NCBI RefSeq assembly: GCF_022678645.1 | Contig: NZ_JALBWV010000013.1 | Location: 1-64,000, forward strand | Length of the DNA: 64,000 bases | Origin: Saccharopolyspora soli | GTDB taxonomy: Bacteria > Actinomycetota > Actinomycetes > Mycobacteriales > Pseudonocardiaceae | Reading direction: 5' to 3' | Shown here: positions 41,299 to 49,900 of the stretch, piece by piece | How the letters are laid out: each line of letters opens with the position of its first letter | Numbering within the stretch: position 1 is the first letter of the stretch | The notes under the pieces: generated by a model | Told to the model about the DNA's origin: nothing | Database searches by the model: none | Seen by the model: the letters and a program-made list of their open reading frames with translations, nothing else | Made by a program: the position numbers and the translations under genes

Positions 41299-43365
41299 AT
41301 GAGTCAGGCGACGCGGCCTGAGCACGACGACGAGCGCCGCGACGGCGCGCGGACCGATGTCGGCGAGATCGTCGCCGCGCACGACGAGGAACGTCCGGCC
41401 CGGCAGTTGTCCCGCCGACCGGACCTGTTGGTCTACCTGGCCGCCCTCGCGGTCGCGGTGCTGGTGCTCAAGCAGGTCTTCTACCCGCTCACCAAGGGCA
41501 ACCAGTACTACCTGGTGATCTTCCTCGGCTGCACGCTGCCGCTGGTCTTCCTGTGCTACCGACCGGGCGGGCGCCGCCCGAAGGGCGACCGCGACGACCC
41601 CGCGTGGTACGACTGGGCGCTGTCGGTGGTCGCGCTGCTGGTCGGGTTCTACCCGGTGCTGCCGTTCCCCTCCGGCGGTTTCGACGAATTCCTCAACCGG
41701 CAGGGTAGTCTGTCCACTTTGGACGTGGTGGCCGGTGCGCTGCTGCTCCTGCTCGTTCTCGAAGCGACCCGGCGCACCACCGGTTGGATCCTGCCGGTGA
41801 TCTGCGTGGCGTTCATCGGCTTCGCCTACTACGGCGGATATCTCCCGCAGAACTGGGGAATCGCGCACGCGGGCGTGGATTTCAACCAGATCATCAACGC
41901 GCTCTACAACGATGCCAGCGGTTTCTACGGCACCCCGCTGGACGTCGCGGCGAGCTACATCGTGCTGTTCACCATCTACGGTGCGGTGCTCAACGCCTCC
42001 GGCGCGGGCCAGTTCTTCGTCGACTTCTCCTTCGCCGCGTTCAAGCGCTCGCGCACCGCGCCGGGCCGCACCACGGTGCTGTCCGGTTTCCTGCTCGGCA
42101 CCGTGTCCGGGTCGGGCACCGCGACGGCGGTCAGCCTCGGCGCGATCACCTGGCCGATCCTGCGCCGCGCTGGCTATCCGCAGGACAACGCGGGCGGTCT
42201 GCTGGCGGCCTCCGGCATCGGCGCGATCCTCTCGCCACCGACGCTCGGTGCGGCGGCGTTCATCATCGCCGAATACCTCCAGACCTCCTACCTGTCGGTG
42301 CTGATCTGGGCCATGATTCCAACGGTGCTGTACTACCTCGGCATCGTGTTCGCGGTCGAGGCCGACGCCCGCCGCTTCGGTGCCAAGCCGGTCGACACCG
42401 AGCACGGCAGCGCCTGGCGACTGCTGCTGCGCGGCGGATACCACTTCCTGTCGCTGGCGATCATCGTGGTGTTCCTGGCCATGGACATCCCGCCGTTCGC
42501 GGCGGTGGTCTACGCGACCGGAGTGGCCGCACTGTTCGCGCTGATCTCGGGACTCGTGCAGGCCGAACACGGGCCGGGACAGGCGGTGCTGAAGTGGCTG
42601 CGGGACATCGTCGATGCGCTGTCGAACGGCGTGCGCGGCGCGCTGCCGGTGGTGGCGGTGTGCGCGGCGGCCGGGATCATCACCTCGACGATCACCAAGA
42701 CCGGCCTGGGGCAGGAACTGGCGGACGCATTGGTAGAAGCCGCCCAGGCGATCACCAGCAACCCGACCGCGATCCTGGTGCTCACCGTGGTGTTCTCCGC
42801 GCTGGCCGTCGGCGTGCTCGGCCTGGCGGTGCCGGTAACGGCGTCGTTCATCATCGCCTGGGTGGTGATCGGCCCGGCTCTCGGCGCGCTCGGCGTCGCC
42901 GATGCCGAACGGGCCATGTTCATCTTCTACTACGCCGTGCTGTCCGAGGTGACCCCGCCGACCGCGCTGGCCGCGGTAGCCGCCGCCGCGATCACCGGCG
43001 GCCGGATCACCGGCACGATGATGCAGGCGTGGAAGTACACGCTGCCCGCGTTCCTGGTGCCGATCGCGTTCGTGCTGACCGACAACGGCTCGGCGTTGCT
43101 GCTGCAGAACGACCCGCTCACCGTGCTCTGGGTCGCGGCAGCGTCCATTGTGGCCGTTGCCGCGCTCAGCGTGGTGACCGGTGGTTGGCTGTTCGGTCCG
43201 GTCAGCGGCCCGGTCCGAGCGCTGTTCGCGCCGGGCGCGTTGTGCCTGCTGTACTTGGAGCCGCTGGCGGTGGCGATCGGACTCGGGTTCTGCGTGCTGG
43301 GCGTCGTCGCACAGCTGGTCCTGCGCCGCAGGGAAACGATCAAGGAGGTTCGTGATGCGGATTAA
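41299..43365 (+). CDS. TRAP transporter fused permease (4TM/12TM, TAXI type)
   Basis: The 688-residue protein fuses the small DctQ-like and large DctM-like TRAP subunits, as is usual with TAXI-type binding proteins. It has an N-terminal soluble leader, then many helices with GAVLNASGAGQFFVDFSFA, LLGTVSGSGTATAVSLGAIT, GIGAILSPPTLGAAAFIIAEYL, FYYAVLSEVTPPTALAAVAA, and MMQAWKYTLPAFLVP. It imports an organic acid with sodium. ATG at 41299 follows AAGGGCGAG. The binding-protein gene starts 8 codons inside its 3' end, in another frame. Confidence 0.94.
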   Translation: MSQATRPEHDDERRDGARTDVGEIVAAHDEERPARQLSRRPDLLVYLAALAVAVLVLKQVFYPLTKGNQYYLVIFLGCTLPLVFLCYRPGGRRPKGDRDDPAWYDWALSVVALLVGFYPVLPFPSGGFDEFLNRQGSLSTLDVVAGALLLLLVLEATRRTTGWILPVICVAFIGFAYYGGYLPQNWGIAHAGVDFNQIINALYNDASGFYGTPLDVAASYIVLFTIYGAVLNASGAGQFFVDFSFAAFKRSRTAPGRTTVLSGFLLGTVSGSGTATAVSLGAITWPILRRAGYPQDNAGGLLAASGIGAILSPPTLGAAAFIIAEYLQTSYLSVLIWAMIPTVLYYLGIVFAVEADARRFGAKPVDTEHGSAWRLLLRGGYHFLSLAIIVVFLAMDIPPFAAVVYATGVAALFALISGLVQAEHGPGQAVLKWLRDIVDALSNGVRGALPVVAVCAAAGIITSTITKTGLGQELADALVEAAQAITSNPTAILVLTVVFSALAVGVLGLAVPVTASFIIAWVVIGPALGALGVADAERAMFIFYYAVLSEVTPPTALAAVAAAAITGGRITGTMMQAWKYTLPAFLVPIAFVLTDNGSALLLQNDPLTVLWVAAASIVAVAALSVVTGGWLFGPVSGPVRALFAPGALCLLYLEPLAVAIGLGFCVLGVVAQLVLRRRETIKEVRDAD

Positions 43366-44335
43366 GGCATTACTGGTGACCGCCGCGGCGGCGATGCTCG
43401 TCGTGTCGGGCTGCGGCGGCAAACAGGTGCAGGACGCCCCGGCAGGTGCGGGGCAGGCTTGCGAGGCATCCGATGGCCGGTTGACGATCGCCACCGGCAA
43501 CACCGGCGGCGTGTACTACGTGCTCGGCGGCGGCCTGGCCCAGCTGATCAGCAACAACACCAAACTTCGTGCCACTGCGGCGGAAACCGGCGCTTCGGTG
43601 CAGAACATCCAGCAGTTGGTGGCCGGGGACTACGACATCGCGTTCACCCTCGCCGACACCGCCGCCGACGCGGTGCAGGGCAAGGACAGCTTCGCGGGCC
43701 AGCCGCAGAAGATCCAGGCGCTGGCTCGGATCTACCCGAACTCGACGCAGGTCGTGGTGCGCGCCGACTCGGGGATCAACAGCGTCGCCGACATGCGCGG
43801 CAAGCGGATCTCGACGGGTTCGCCGAAGTCCGGCACCGAGGTGATCGCCAACCGGGTGCTGTCCGCCGCCGGGCTGAACCCGGACACCGACATCCAGGCG
43901 CAGCGCCTCGCGCTGGGCAAGGCGGTGGACGGCATGAAGTCCGGCACCGTCGACGGCCTGTTCTGGTCCGGCGGTCTGCCGACCCCGGAGATCACCGATC
44001 TGACCACGTCGCTGGGCGGTGCGGTGAAGTTCATCGACATCACCCCGCAGCTGCCCGGTCTGAAGCAGATCAGCGAGGTCTACGAGACGAGCACGATCCC
44101 GGCGGCCACCTACAAGCTGCCCGCGGACGTCCCGACGGTCGTGGTGCCCAACCTCCTGGTGGTCCGCGACGACTTCCCGGCGAACAACGCCTGCGCGATC
44201 ACGAAGCTGCTCTTCGACAAGCGCGCGGACCTGGAGCAGGTCCACCCGTCGGCCAAGGAGATCACGAAGGAGAACGCCGTCAAGACCGACCCGGTCCCGC
44301 TACACCCCGGAGCTCAGCAAGCCCTCGGCGGCTGA
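43355..44335 (+). CDS. TAXI-family TRAP solute-binding lipoprotein
   Basis: A 326-residue extracytoplasmic binding protein. The signal peptide ends in the lipobox LVVSGCGG, followed by the TAXI signature region LTIATGNTGGVYYVLGGGLAQLI, VQNIQQLVAGDYDIAFTLAD, GKRISTGSPKSGTEVIANRVL, and VDGLFWSGGLPTPEITDL. ATG at 43355 overlaps the permease gene by 11 nt and has AAGGAGG 6 nt upstream. With the fused permease it forms a complete importer. The ligand is unknown; C4-dicarboxylates or glutamate-like acids are known for other TAXI systems. Confidence 0.94.
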   Translation: MRIKALLVTAAAAMLVVSGCGGKQVQDAPAGAGQACEASDGRLTIATGNTGGVYYVLGGGLAQLISNNTKLRATAAETGASVQNIQQLVAGDYDIAFTLADTAADAVQGKDSFAGQPQKIQALARIYPNSTQVVVRADSGINSVADMRGKRISTGSPKSGTEVIANRVLSAAGLNPDTDIQAQRLALGKAVDGMKSGTVDGLFWSGGLPTPEITDLTTSLGGAVKFIDITPQLPGLKQISEVYETSTIPAATYKLPADVPTVVVPNLLVVRDDFPANNACAITKLLFDKRADLEQVHPSAKEITKENAVKTDPVPLHPGAQQALGG

Positions 44336-44341
44336 CGTTCG

Positions 44342-44367
44342 CGGCGAAAAGTCGTGAGGTCTCGCCG
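44342..44367 (+). terminator. Weak hairpin after the TRAP operon
   Basis: CGGCGA and TCGCCG arms (44342-44347, 44362-44367) around a 14-nt loop, directly after the TAXI stop and followed by TTATTC. A short stem, so only a modest terminator candidate. Confidence 0.35.
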
Positions 44368-44519
44368 TTATTCGATCACCCCGCGCGCCCGCCACTCACT
44401 CCGCCGGGTGGGTAATGTGGCCCGGCGCGAGTCCCGTTTCATCGTCGGGGTTCGCGCCACATTCGGTTGGGGATCGCGAGCCGCCGGGTAGGGCGATCGG
44501 CTCGCCGCACGGGTGGAAG

Positions 44520-44544
44520 CCGCGACCGCTCGACGGGGTCGCGG
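44520..44544 (-). terminator. Hairpin terminator after the minus-strand MFS gene
   Basis: CCGCGACC, N9, GGTCGCGG is a perfect 8-bp stem 20 nt beyond the MFS stop at 44565. It may also end read-through from the TRAP operon. No U-tract. Confidence 0.6.
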
Positions 44545-44564
44545 ACTTCCTCCCCGACCGGACC

Positions 44565-45779
44565 TCAACGACTCGCCACGAAGCGGCTGCGCGGGACGTA
44601 GCGGGGCACGTACCGCAGCAGCAAACCCGCGCCGAGCAGCCCGAGCACGCCCATGCCTGCTCCGGCGAACCCGACACCGATCAATGCGGTCAAACCGGAC
44701 ACGGTGACCGGTCCGACCGCTTGCCCGAAGTCGCCGGTGAAGCGCCAGGCGCCGAGGAAGGGAGCTGGACCGGGTTGTGGCGCGAGGTCCGCGCCGAGCG
44801 TCATCAGGATCCCGCTGCTGGTGCCGTTGGCCAGCGCCAAGCCGATCGCGACGATGGCGAACGTGGGCACGTCGGCCACTATGAACAGGGCCAGGTGGCC
44901 GATGGCCAGTCCAACCATCGACGGCACCGCGGCCCAGGTCCGGCCGAATCGGTCCATGATCTGGCCTGAACTGTACGAGAGCGCGAAATCGATCCCACCA
45001 GCGATGCCGATGATCATCGCAGTGGTCGAGGGCGGCAGTTCCGCAGCGACCGCAACCAGCGGCAACACCACCATCCGAGACGCCCGGAGCCCGCCGATCA
45101 GCGCGGCGCAGCTGCCCATCCGAAGCAGCACCCCGCGGTGACGCACCAGCGTGGCGAGCAAACCCTGGCGGTGCTCGGGCTCGGTGACCTCCTCGGCCGC
45201 CGCGGTCCCGAGGTCCTTCGTGCACAGCAGCAGGATCAGCGTGGCGACCGCGAACGCGATGTGGATCAGGAACACCGACCGCTTGTCCGGGGTCACCATC
45301 AGCACGAGCACGGACAGGAACGGGCCGATGAAGTAGCCCGCCCGGAACAGCCCGCCGAGCACGCTCAGCGCTCTGGCCCGGTAGCGCAGCGGCACGCTGG
45401 TGGTGATGAACGCGTGCCTGGCCAGCGCGAACACGGCGGTGGCCAAGCCGACGAGGAAGACGCTCGCGCCCAGCATCCACGGGCTCACCGAGAAGTAGCA
45501 GCCGAGCAGCCCCAGCACGGACACCAGGGACGCGATGATCATCGCCGTTCGCTCGCCGAGGCGGTGCACGAGCGCGCCGCTGGGCACGTCGCCGATCAGC
45601 TCGCCGACCATGATCATGGCGCCGATCAGCCCGAGCACACCCAGGCTCGCCCCCTGATCAGCCGCGATGAGCGGAATCATCGGAATGATCGCGCCTTCGC
45701 CGGTGGAGAACAACAGGGTTGGTCCGAAGGCCGCGATCGCAACGGTTCTCAGCTCGAAAGGCCGCTCGTCTGCCTGCAA
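44565..45779 (-). CDS. MFS transporter, 12 helices
   Basis: The 404-residue protein has about 12 helices. It has a motif-A-like loop GDVPSGALVHRLGERTAM, VFALARHAFITTSVPLRYRARALS (the loop after helix 4), and the duplicate half ALSYSSGQIMDRFGRTWAAVPS. It resembles small drug or sugar exporters of the MFS. The start is TTG at 45779; GAGGAG lies about 12 nt upstream, slightly far. No pathway genes adjoin, so the substrate is unknown. The gap 45780-45991 above it shows no gene. Confidence 0.88.
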   Translation of the reverse strand: MQADERPFELRTVAIAAFGPTLLFSTGEGAIIPMIPLIAADQGASLGVLGLIGAMIMVGELIGDVPSGALVHRLGERTAMIIASLVSVLGLLGCYFSVSPWMLGASVFLVGLATAVFALARHAFITTSVPLRYRARALSVLGGLFRAGYFIGPFLSVLVLMVTPDKRSVFLIHIAFAVATLILLLCTKDLGTAAAEEVTEPEHRQGLLATLVRHRGVLLRMGSCAALIGGLRASRMVVLPLVAVAAELPPSTTAMIIGIAGGIDFALSYSSGQIMDRFGRTWAAVPSMVGLAIGHLALFIVADVPTFAIVAIGLALANGTSSGILMTLGADLAPQPGPAPFLGAWRFTGDFGQAVGPVTVSGLTALIGVGFAGAGMGVLGLLGAGLLLRYVPRYVPRSRFVASR

Positions 45780-45991
45780 TGTGTTGTTGACTCCTCGCTG
45801 TGCACGCCCAAGGTCGGGCCTACTCAGCTTGCCAGACGGCGCATACCTGCGGGAACACGAGCGTGCCGCCGAAAAGCCCCATCGGAACGTGAAATTCGTT
45901 ACTCCACAGGCAACAAGTTACCCGCCGTGAGCGATCGTGTTCGCTCCGAGCAGCGGTTTTCAGAGTCCTAAATAGACCGGACCAGCCGTGC

Positions 45992-47416
45992 TCACTGCGG
46001 AACTCCGAGCTGCCGGAAGAGGTCCGCGATCCGCCGGTGGGTGTCGGCCACCGCCTGCTGGACCGGAACTCGCTTCTGCAGGATCTCGGCCATCATGTCA
46101 GTGAGCAGGTAGCTCTGCAGCACCGCCTGCCGACCGGCGCTGGGCGCCTGCGGGAACCGCAGTCCGGTGCGAGTCTCGATGGGCAGTGGCTGGGTCATCA
46201 GTTCGCGGATGGTGCGGAACGCCGGGTCTCCGTCGCGGTAGAACGGGTCGGAGTCCCACACGTTCTGGTAGACGGGCATCACCAGGCCGTCGGAAACCCG
46301 CGCCATGGACAGCAGCGGCGGTCCGGCGACCAGGTACTGGGCGACCACCTTGGCCAGTCCGGGGTTGCGCGCACCGTTGAACACCACCAGGGCGTGGCAG
46401 TCGCCTGTTTCGATCGGCCGGTCGGTGGCCGGTCCGGCCAGCCCGACCAGGGTGGCGGTGTTGGGGTAGACCGGGTTTCCGGTCACCTTCGAGTCCGCGT
46501 AGACGCTGAACTGGTTCTGGGTCAGCCCGATGACTCCGGCGAGCCATGCCTCGTTGTTGCCGCTGTCGGTCCAGCTCTCGATGCCCGGCGGCCGCATCGC
46601 CGCGTAGCGCGGGTTGGCGTAGAGGTCGGCGAGGAACGAGATCGCGTCGACCGTTTCGGGCGAGTTGAAGATGACCTGGCGCCCGTCGTCGGCGACGATC
46701 GAGCTGCCGTAGCCGTTCATCACCCGTTCGATCATGGCATTGCCGTCGCCGCTGCGGTTGATGGTGATGCCCCAGCCGTAGCGGTTCTTGCCTGGATCGC
46801 TGATTTCCAGCGCGATGTCACGTGCGTCGGCGAGGGTGCGCAACTGGTCGAGGGGAATGCCCTTCTCCGCCAGCCAGTCCTTGCGCACCAGGCTGCCCTG
46901 GCCGATGGAGTAGTAGGGGATCCCCCACCACGCGCCGTCGATCATGGCGGTGCTGCGGGCCACGTCCGCGGGCTTGCCGTGCTGTTGTTCCAGCTGTGCC
47001 ACCACATCCGAGACATCGGTGAGGTCGCCCAGGTCGCGGAACTGCGCCACGAACCGGCTCGCGGAGAAGAATGCCAGGTCAGGTCCATTGCCTGCCTTGA
47101 CCGCCGCGTCGGTCTTGGCGACGGCGTTGCCCGCGTCGCCTTCCAGGAAGGAATTCTTGATCGTCGTCCCGGTGCGATCGGCGAACGCGCTCAACGCCGT
47201 TTCCAGCGCCTGGTTCGCGGTCTTGGCGTAGGTGCGTTGCGAGAGCACCGTCAGCGACGTGCCTTTGAACGGCTGCGCCGCCGCGACCAGGTCATCCGGG
47301 ACGGTCGGCGGTGCGGCGGCAGGGGCGGATCGGCCGCATCCGGTCAGCACCGCCGCGCCCGCCACCCCGGCGCTGACGAGGAACTGGCGTCGACTCCACG
47401 GGTTTCGTGACCTCAT
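45992..47416 (-). CDS. Orphan ABC-type extracellular solute-binding lipoprotein
   Basis: The 474-residue binding protein has a twin-arginine start (NPWSRRQFLVSAGVAGAAVLTGCG) that ends in a lipobox, so it is exported and lipid-anchored. The body matches family 1 sugar-type binding proteins: DRTGTTIKNSFLEGD, VKAGNGPDLAFFSASRF, AMIDGAWWGIPYYSIGQG, GWGITINRSGDGNAMIERVM, and AWLAGVIGLTQNQFSVYADS. ATG at 47416 follows GGAGGG. No ABC permease or ATPase gene is next to it, and both neighbours are unrelated MFS carriers. It must use a system encoded elsewhere. Confidence 0.93.
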   Translation of the reverse strand: MRSRNPWSRRQFLVSAGVAGAAVLTGCGRSAPAAAPPTVPDDLVAAAQPFKGTSLTVLSQRTYAKTANQALETALSAFADRTGTTIKNSFLEGDAGNAVAKTDAAVKAGNGPDLAFFSASRFVAQFRDLGDLTDVSDVVAQLEQQHGKPADVARSTAMIDGAWWGIPYYSIGQGSLVRKDWLAEKGIPLDQLRTLADARDIALEISDPGKNRYGWGITINRSGDGNAMIERVMNGYGSSIVADDGRQVIFNSPETVDAISFLADLYANPRYAAMRPPGIESWTDSGNNEAWLAGVIGLTQNQFSVYADSKVTGNPVYPNTATLVGLAGPATDRPIETGDCHALVVFNGARNPGLAKVVAQYLVAGPPLLSMARVSDGLVMPVYQNVWDSDPFYRDGDPAFRTIRELMTQPLPIETRTGLRFPQAPSAGRQAVLQSYLLTDMMAEILQKRVPVQQAVADTHRRIADLFRQLGVPQ

Positions 47417-47496
47417 CGCGCCCTCCGGCGTAGTTCGCCCGATGATCAGCAGTGCGCGGACACCACGGCTGCATTCGCGCCGGAACGCGTTCGGCC

Positions 47497-47532
47497 GTTT
47501 CGAGAAACCGTTCGGATGAAAGTGAACTTCAC
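47497..47532. promoter_or_regulatory. Paired inverted repeats upstream of the binding-protein gene
   Basis: GTTTCGAGAAAC (47497-47508, arms GTTTC/GAAAC) and GTGAACTTCAC (47522-47532, arms GTGAA/TTCAC) lie 81-116 bp upstream of the binding-protein start. Either may be a sugar-regulator operator. The near-palindrome GTCCACACTGGAC follows at 47585-47597, before the next gene's stop. Confidence 0.4.
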
Positions 47533-47619
47533 GCTACGATTCGATGGCGGGCCTGTCAAGAAGGGATCTTCGCATCCAAAGAGTGTCCACACTGGACTTT
47601 CTGGGGACAACGTGTCCGG

Positions 47620-48771
47620 TCAATCTGGCGCGTCGCGCGGCCACCAGACGGCGACAACGGGAATCGCCAGTGCCAGCAGCGCGGCCGGAAGCAGGAATCC
47701 CAACGCCGCATCGGATCGGTAAAGCTCGGTGAAGGCCGCGGGTGCGGCCGACATCCCGAGGAACCGCAACGCGGTCACCACCGAGATGATCGCGCCACGA
47801 CCGCTGGTTCCGCCGACGAGCACCGTGGCGTGGATGCCGACCAGGATCAACTGACCGCAGACCCCACCAACCGCCCACGCCACGACGATCACCGGCAACC
47901 ACGCGACCAGTCCGATCGCCCCGACCGACAGGGCCCCGACGAGCAGCCCCGCGCACACGATCGCGCGTTGCGCGAAGCGGTCCACCGCTCCCCCGGTCAG
48001 CCGGGCGCCGATCACCCCGGCCACGCCGTAGGCGGTGAGCACGAGGCCGCGAGCGCCGGGACTCAGCGAAAACGCATCGTCGAGCCGGAACGAGACCAGG
48101 AAGGGCAACCCTGCCAGACATGCCCACGCGACGAAGGCGACGCCGCCGATCAGCAGCACCGAAGACCGCCAGGCGCCCCGCAGCGCCACCGGAGCTCGCG
48201 GCGAGCCATCGTGCGACTCACCGGGCAGCGGGCTGACCGCCAGCACCCCTGCCACTAGGGCGAGCCCGACGAAGGCCCACTGCCAAGCCCCTTCGGCGGC
48301 GATCCCGCCGAACAGCGGCGCGGAGGTCTGGCCGACGGCTTGCATCGCGCCGTAGGTGCCGAGTGCTCGGCCGAGGCGGTCCTTGGGCGTGACGGCGGCG
48401 AGTTTGGCCAGCAGCAGCGGCGTGGTGAACGCATTCGCGATGCCCTGCAACACCCGGCTGACTTGGAAGAGCCAGAACCACGGAGCGACGGCTGCCAGCA
48501 GTGCGACGACCGCATAACCGGCATAAGCGACACGGATGCTGCGGCTCAAACCCCAACGCTCGCCGAGACCTCCAGACACGAGCATGACAATCGCGAACGG
48601 CAGCAAGTAGGACGTCAGCGACGAGGCAGCGGTGCCCTGCGAGACCGCGAAACTCCTGCTCAACTCCGGCAACATGGCGGCGACGACGCCGGAGCCGAAT
48701 GGTCCCAGCAGACCACCGATGTAGAGCGCGACCCGAGAAGTCAACGAACAACCGGCCGGATCATCAGCCAC
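47620..48771 (-). CDS. MFS transporter
   Basis: About 383 residues with 12 predicted helices. Family marks are LTSYLLPFAIVMLVSGGLGERWGLSRSIRVAYA (motif A region), VSRVLQGIANAFTTPLLLAKL, and GRALGTYGAMQAVGQTSAPLFGG. It resembles exporters of the Bcr/CflA-like or AraJ-like kind. The start is uncertain: GTG 48771 (VADDPAGCSL) is given; GTG at 48855 would add 28 residues of poor membrane character. Neighbours are a ketopantoate-reductase-like gene upstream and the orphan binding protein downstream. Confidence 0.87.
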   Translation of the reverse strand: MADDPAGCSLTSRVALYIGGLLGPFGSGVVAAMLPELSRSFAVSQGTAASSLTSYLLPFAIVMLVSGGLGERWGLSRSIRVAYAGYAVVALLAAVAPWFWLFQVSRVLQGIANAFTTPLLLAKLAAVTPKDRLGRALGTYGAMQAVGQTSAPLFGGIAAEGAWQWAFVGLALVAGVLAVSPLPGESHDGSPRAPVALRGAWRSSVLLIGGVAFVAWACLAGLPFLVSFRLDDAFSLSPGARGLVLTAYGVAGVIGARLTGGAVDRFAQRAIVCAGLLVGALSVGAIGLVAWLPVIVVAWAVGGVCGQLILVGIHATVLVGGTSGRGAIISVVTALRFLGMSAAPAAFTELYRSDAALGFLLPAALLALAIPVVAVWWPRDAPD

Positions 48772-48876
48772 CGCCCTCCAACGGCCACCTCGCCAACAGT
48801 CGATCACAGCACCGCGGACGAAGTCGAGCAACCCGCTGGCCGATCGTCCCACCACGCGGACCGCCCGTCGGATGCG

Positions 48877-49803
48877 TCAAGCGGCGAAGCCGACCTCCCG
48901 GGCCTTGACGAGCGCGGTCACCGTGTCGTTCACCGGAGCCGCCAGACCGACGGTGGCCGCTTGCCGAGGAATCGCGCCGTTGATCACGTCGATTTCGCTG
49001 CGCCGACCGGCCAAGTGGTCCAGCAGCATCGAAGGCCGGGCATTCGGGATCTTCCCCCCGAGTTCCCGCACGTGCTCGACCGGGTCGCCGACCTGGAGCG
49101 AAATGCCGCGCGCCTGGGCGACCGCAACAGCTTCCTCGGTGCAACGACGCGCCACGTGCCAAGCCTCCGGGTGTGCGAGCACCTCGCCGATGGTCATCCC
49201 GGTCAGACAGGTGGAAGCGGAGAAGGCCACGTTCATGATCAGCTTCTCCCAGACCATCCGCTCAATGTCGTCGAAAACCTGGACGGCGAAACCGGCCGAG
49301 CGCCAGACCGACGCACCACGCTCCACGGCGTCGCCGGACAACCCGCCGTAGGCCCCGAACCGCACCATCTCCATGCCGTTGTGGTGCACGTGTCCGGGCG
49401 CCGTCAGCGAAGCGCCGAATCCACCGACGACCCCGACGGAAAGGCGTTCCGCACCAAGGACTTCCGCGACCCGATCGGCAGACCCGAGACCGTTCTGGAT
49501 CGTCTGCACCACGGTCGACTCGCCCACCAACGCCTTGGCCGATCGAGCCGCATCCACCACGTCCGCCGCCTTGCAGGCGATGATCACCAGATCGCACGGT
49601 CCGATCCCGTCGGTGGTCGTGGCGGCCTGCAGGCGCACTGTCCGATCGCCGCTGGCACCCTCGACGCGCAGGCCGTTGGCACGCATCGCCGCCACGTGAT
49701 CGGCCCACAGCGTGATCGCGTGGACCTCGTGCCCGGCATCGGCCATCAGACCTGCATAAACCGAACCCATTGCACCAGCGCCGACAACCGCAACTCGCGC
49801 CAT
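48877..49803 (-). CDS. 2-dehydropantoate 2-reductase family (PanE/ApbA-like) oxidoreductase
   Basis: The 308-residue protein has the N-terminal NADP fold (VAVVGAGAMGSVYAGLMADAG), the domain junction QNGLGSADRVAEVLGAERLS with VGVVGGFGASLTAPGHVHHNG, the catalytic Lys region MVWEKLIMNVAFSASTCLTG, and LLDHLAGRRSEIDVINGAI near the end. PanE reduces ketopantoate to pantoate in coenzyme A synthesis. Actinobacteria often carry several paralogues of unclear substrate, and no other pantothenate gene is nearby, so the generic name is safer. ATG at 49803 follows GGGAGG. Confidence 0.92.
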   Translation of the reverse strand: MARVAVVGAGAMGSVYAGLMADAGHEVHAITLWADHVAAMRANGLRVEGASGDRTVRLQAATTTDGIGPCDLVIIACKAADVVDAARSAKALVGESTVVQTIQNGLGSADRVAEVLGAERLSVGVVGGFGASLTAPGHVHHNGMEMVRFGAYGGLSGDAVERGASVWRSAGFAVQVFDDIERMVWEKLIMNVAFSASTCLTGMTIGEVLAHPEAWHVARRCTEEAVAVAQARGISLQVGDPVEHVRELGGKIPNARPSMLLDHLAGRRSEIDVINGAIPRQAATVGLAAPVNDTVTALVKAREVGFAA

Positions 49804-49900
49804 TCCGAACCTCCCGCAACAGTTCCGATGCCGTGGTGAATCGTAATGCGCCGAGGAAGGGCGGCCAGGGGCGCTGGAATCGACGTTCGTTTTCCGGGCG

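Noticed and set aside
41143-43503. Long minus-strand open frame opposite the TRAP permease
   Set aside because: Composition is Gln/Arg/His-rich without domains; it mirrors the coding strand of a well-supported permease.
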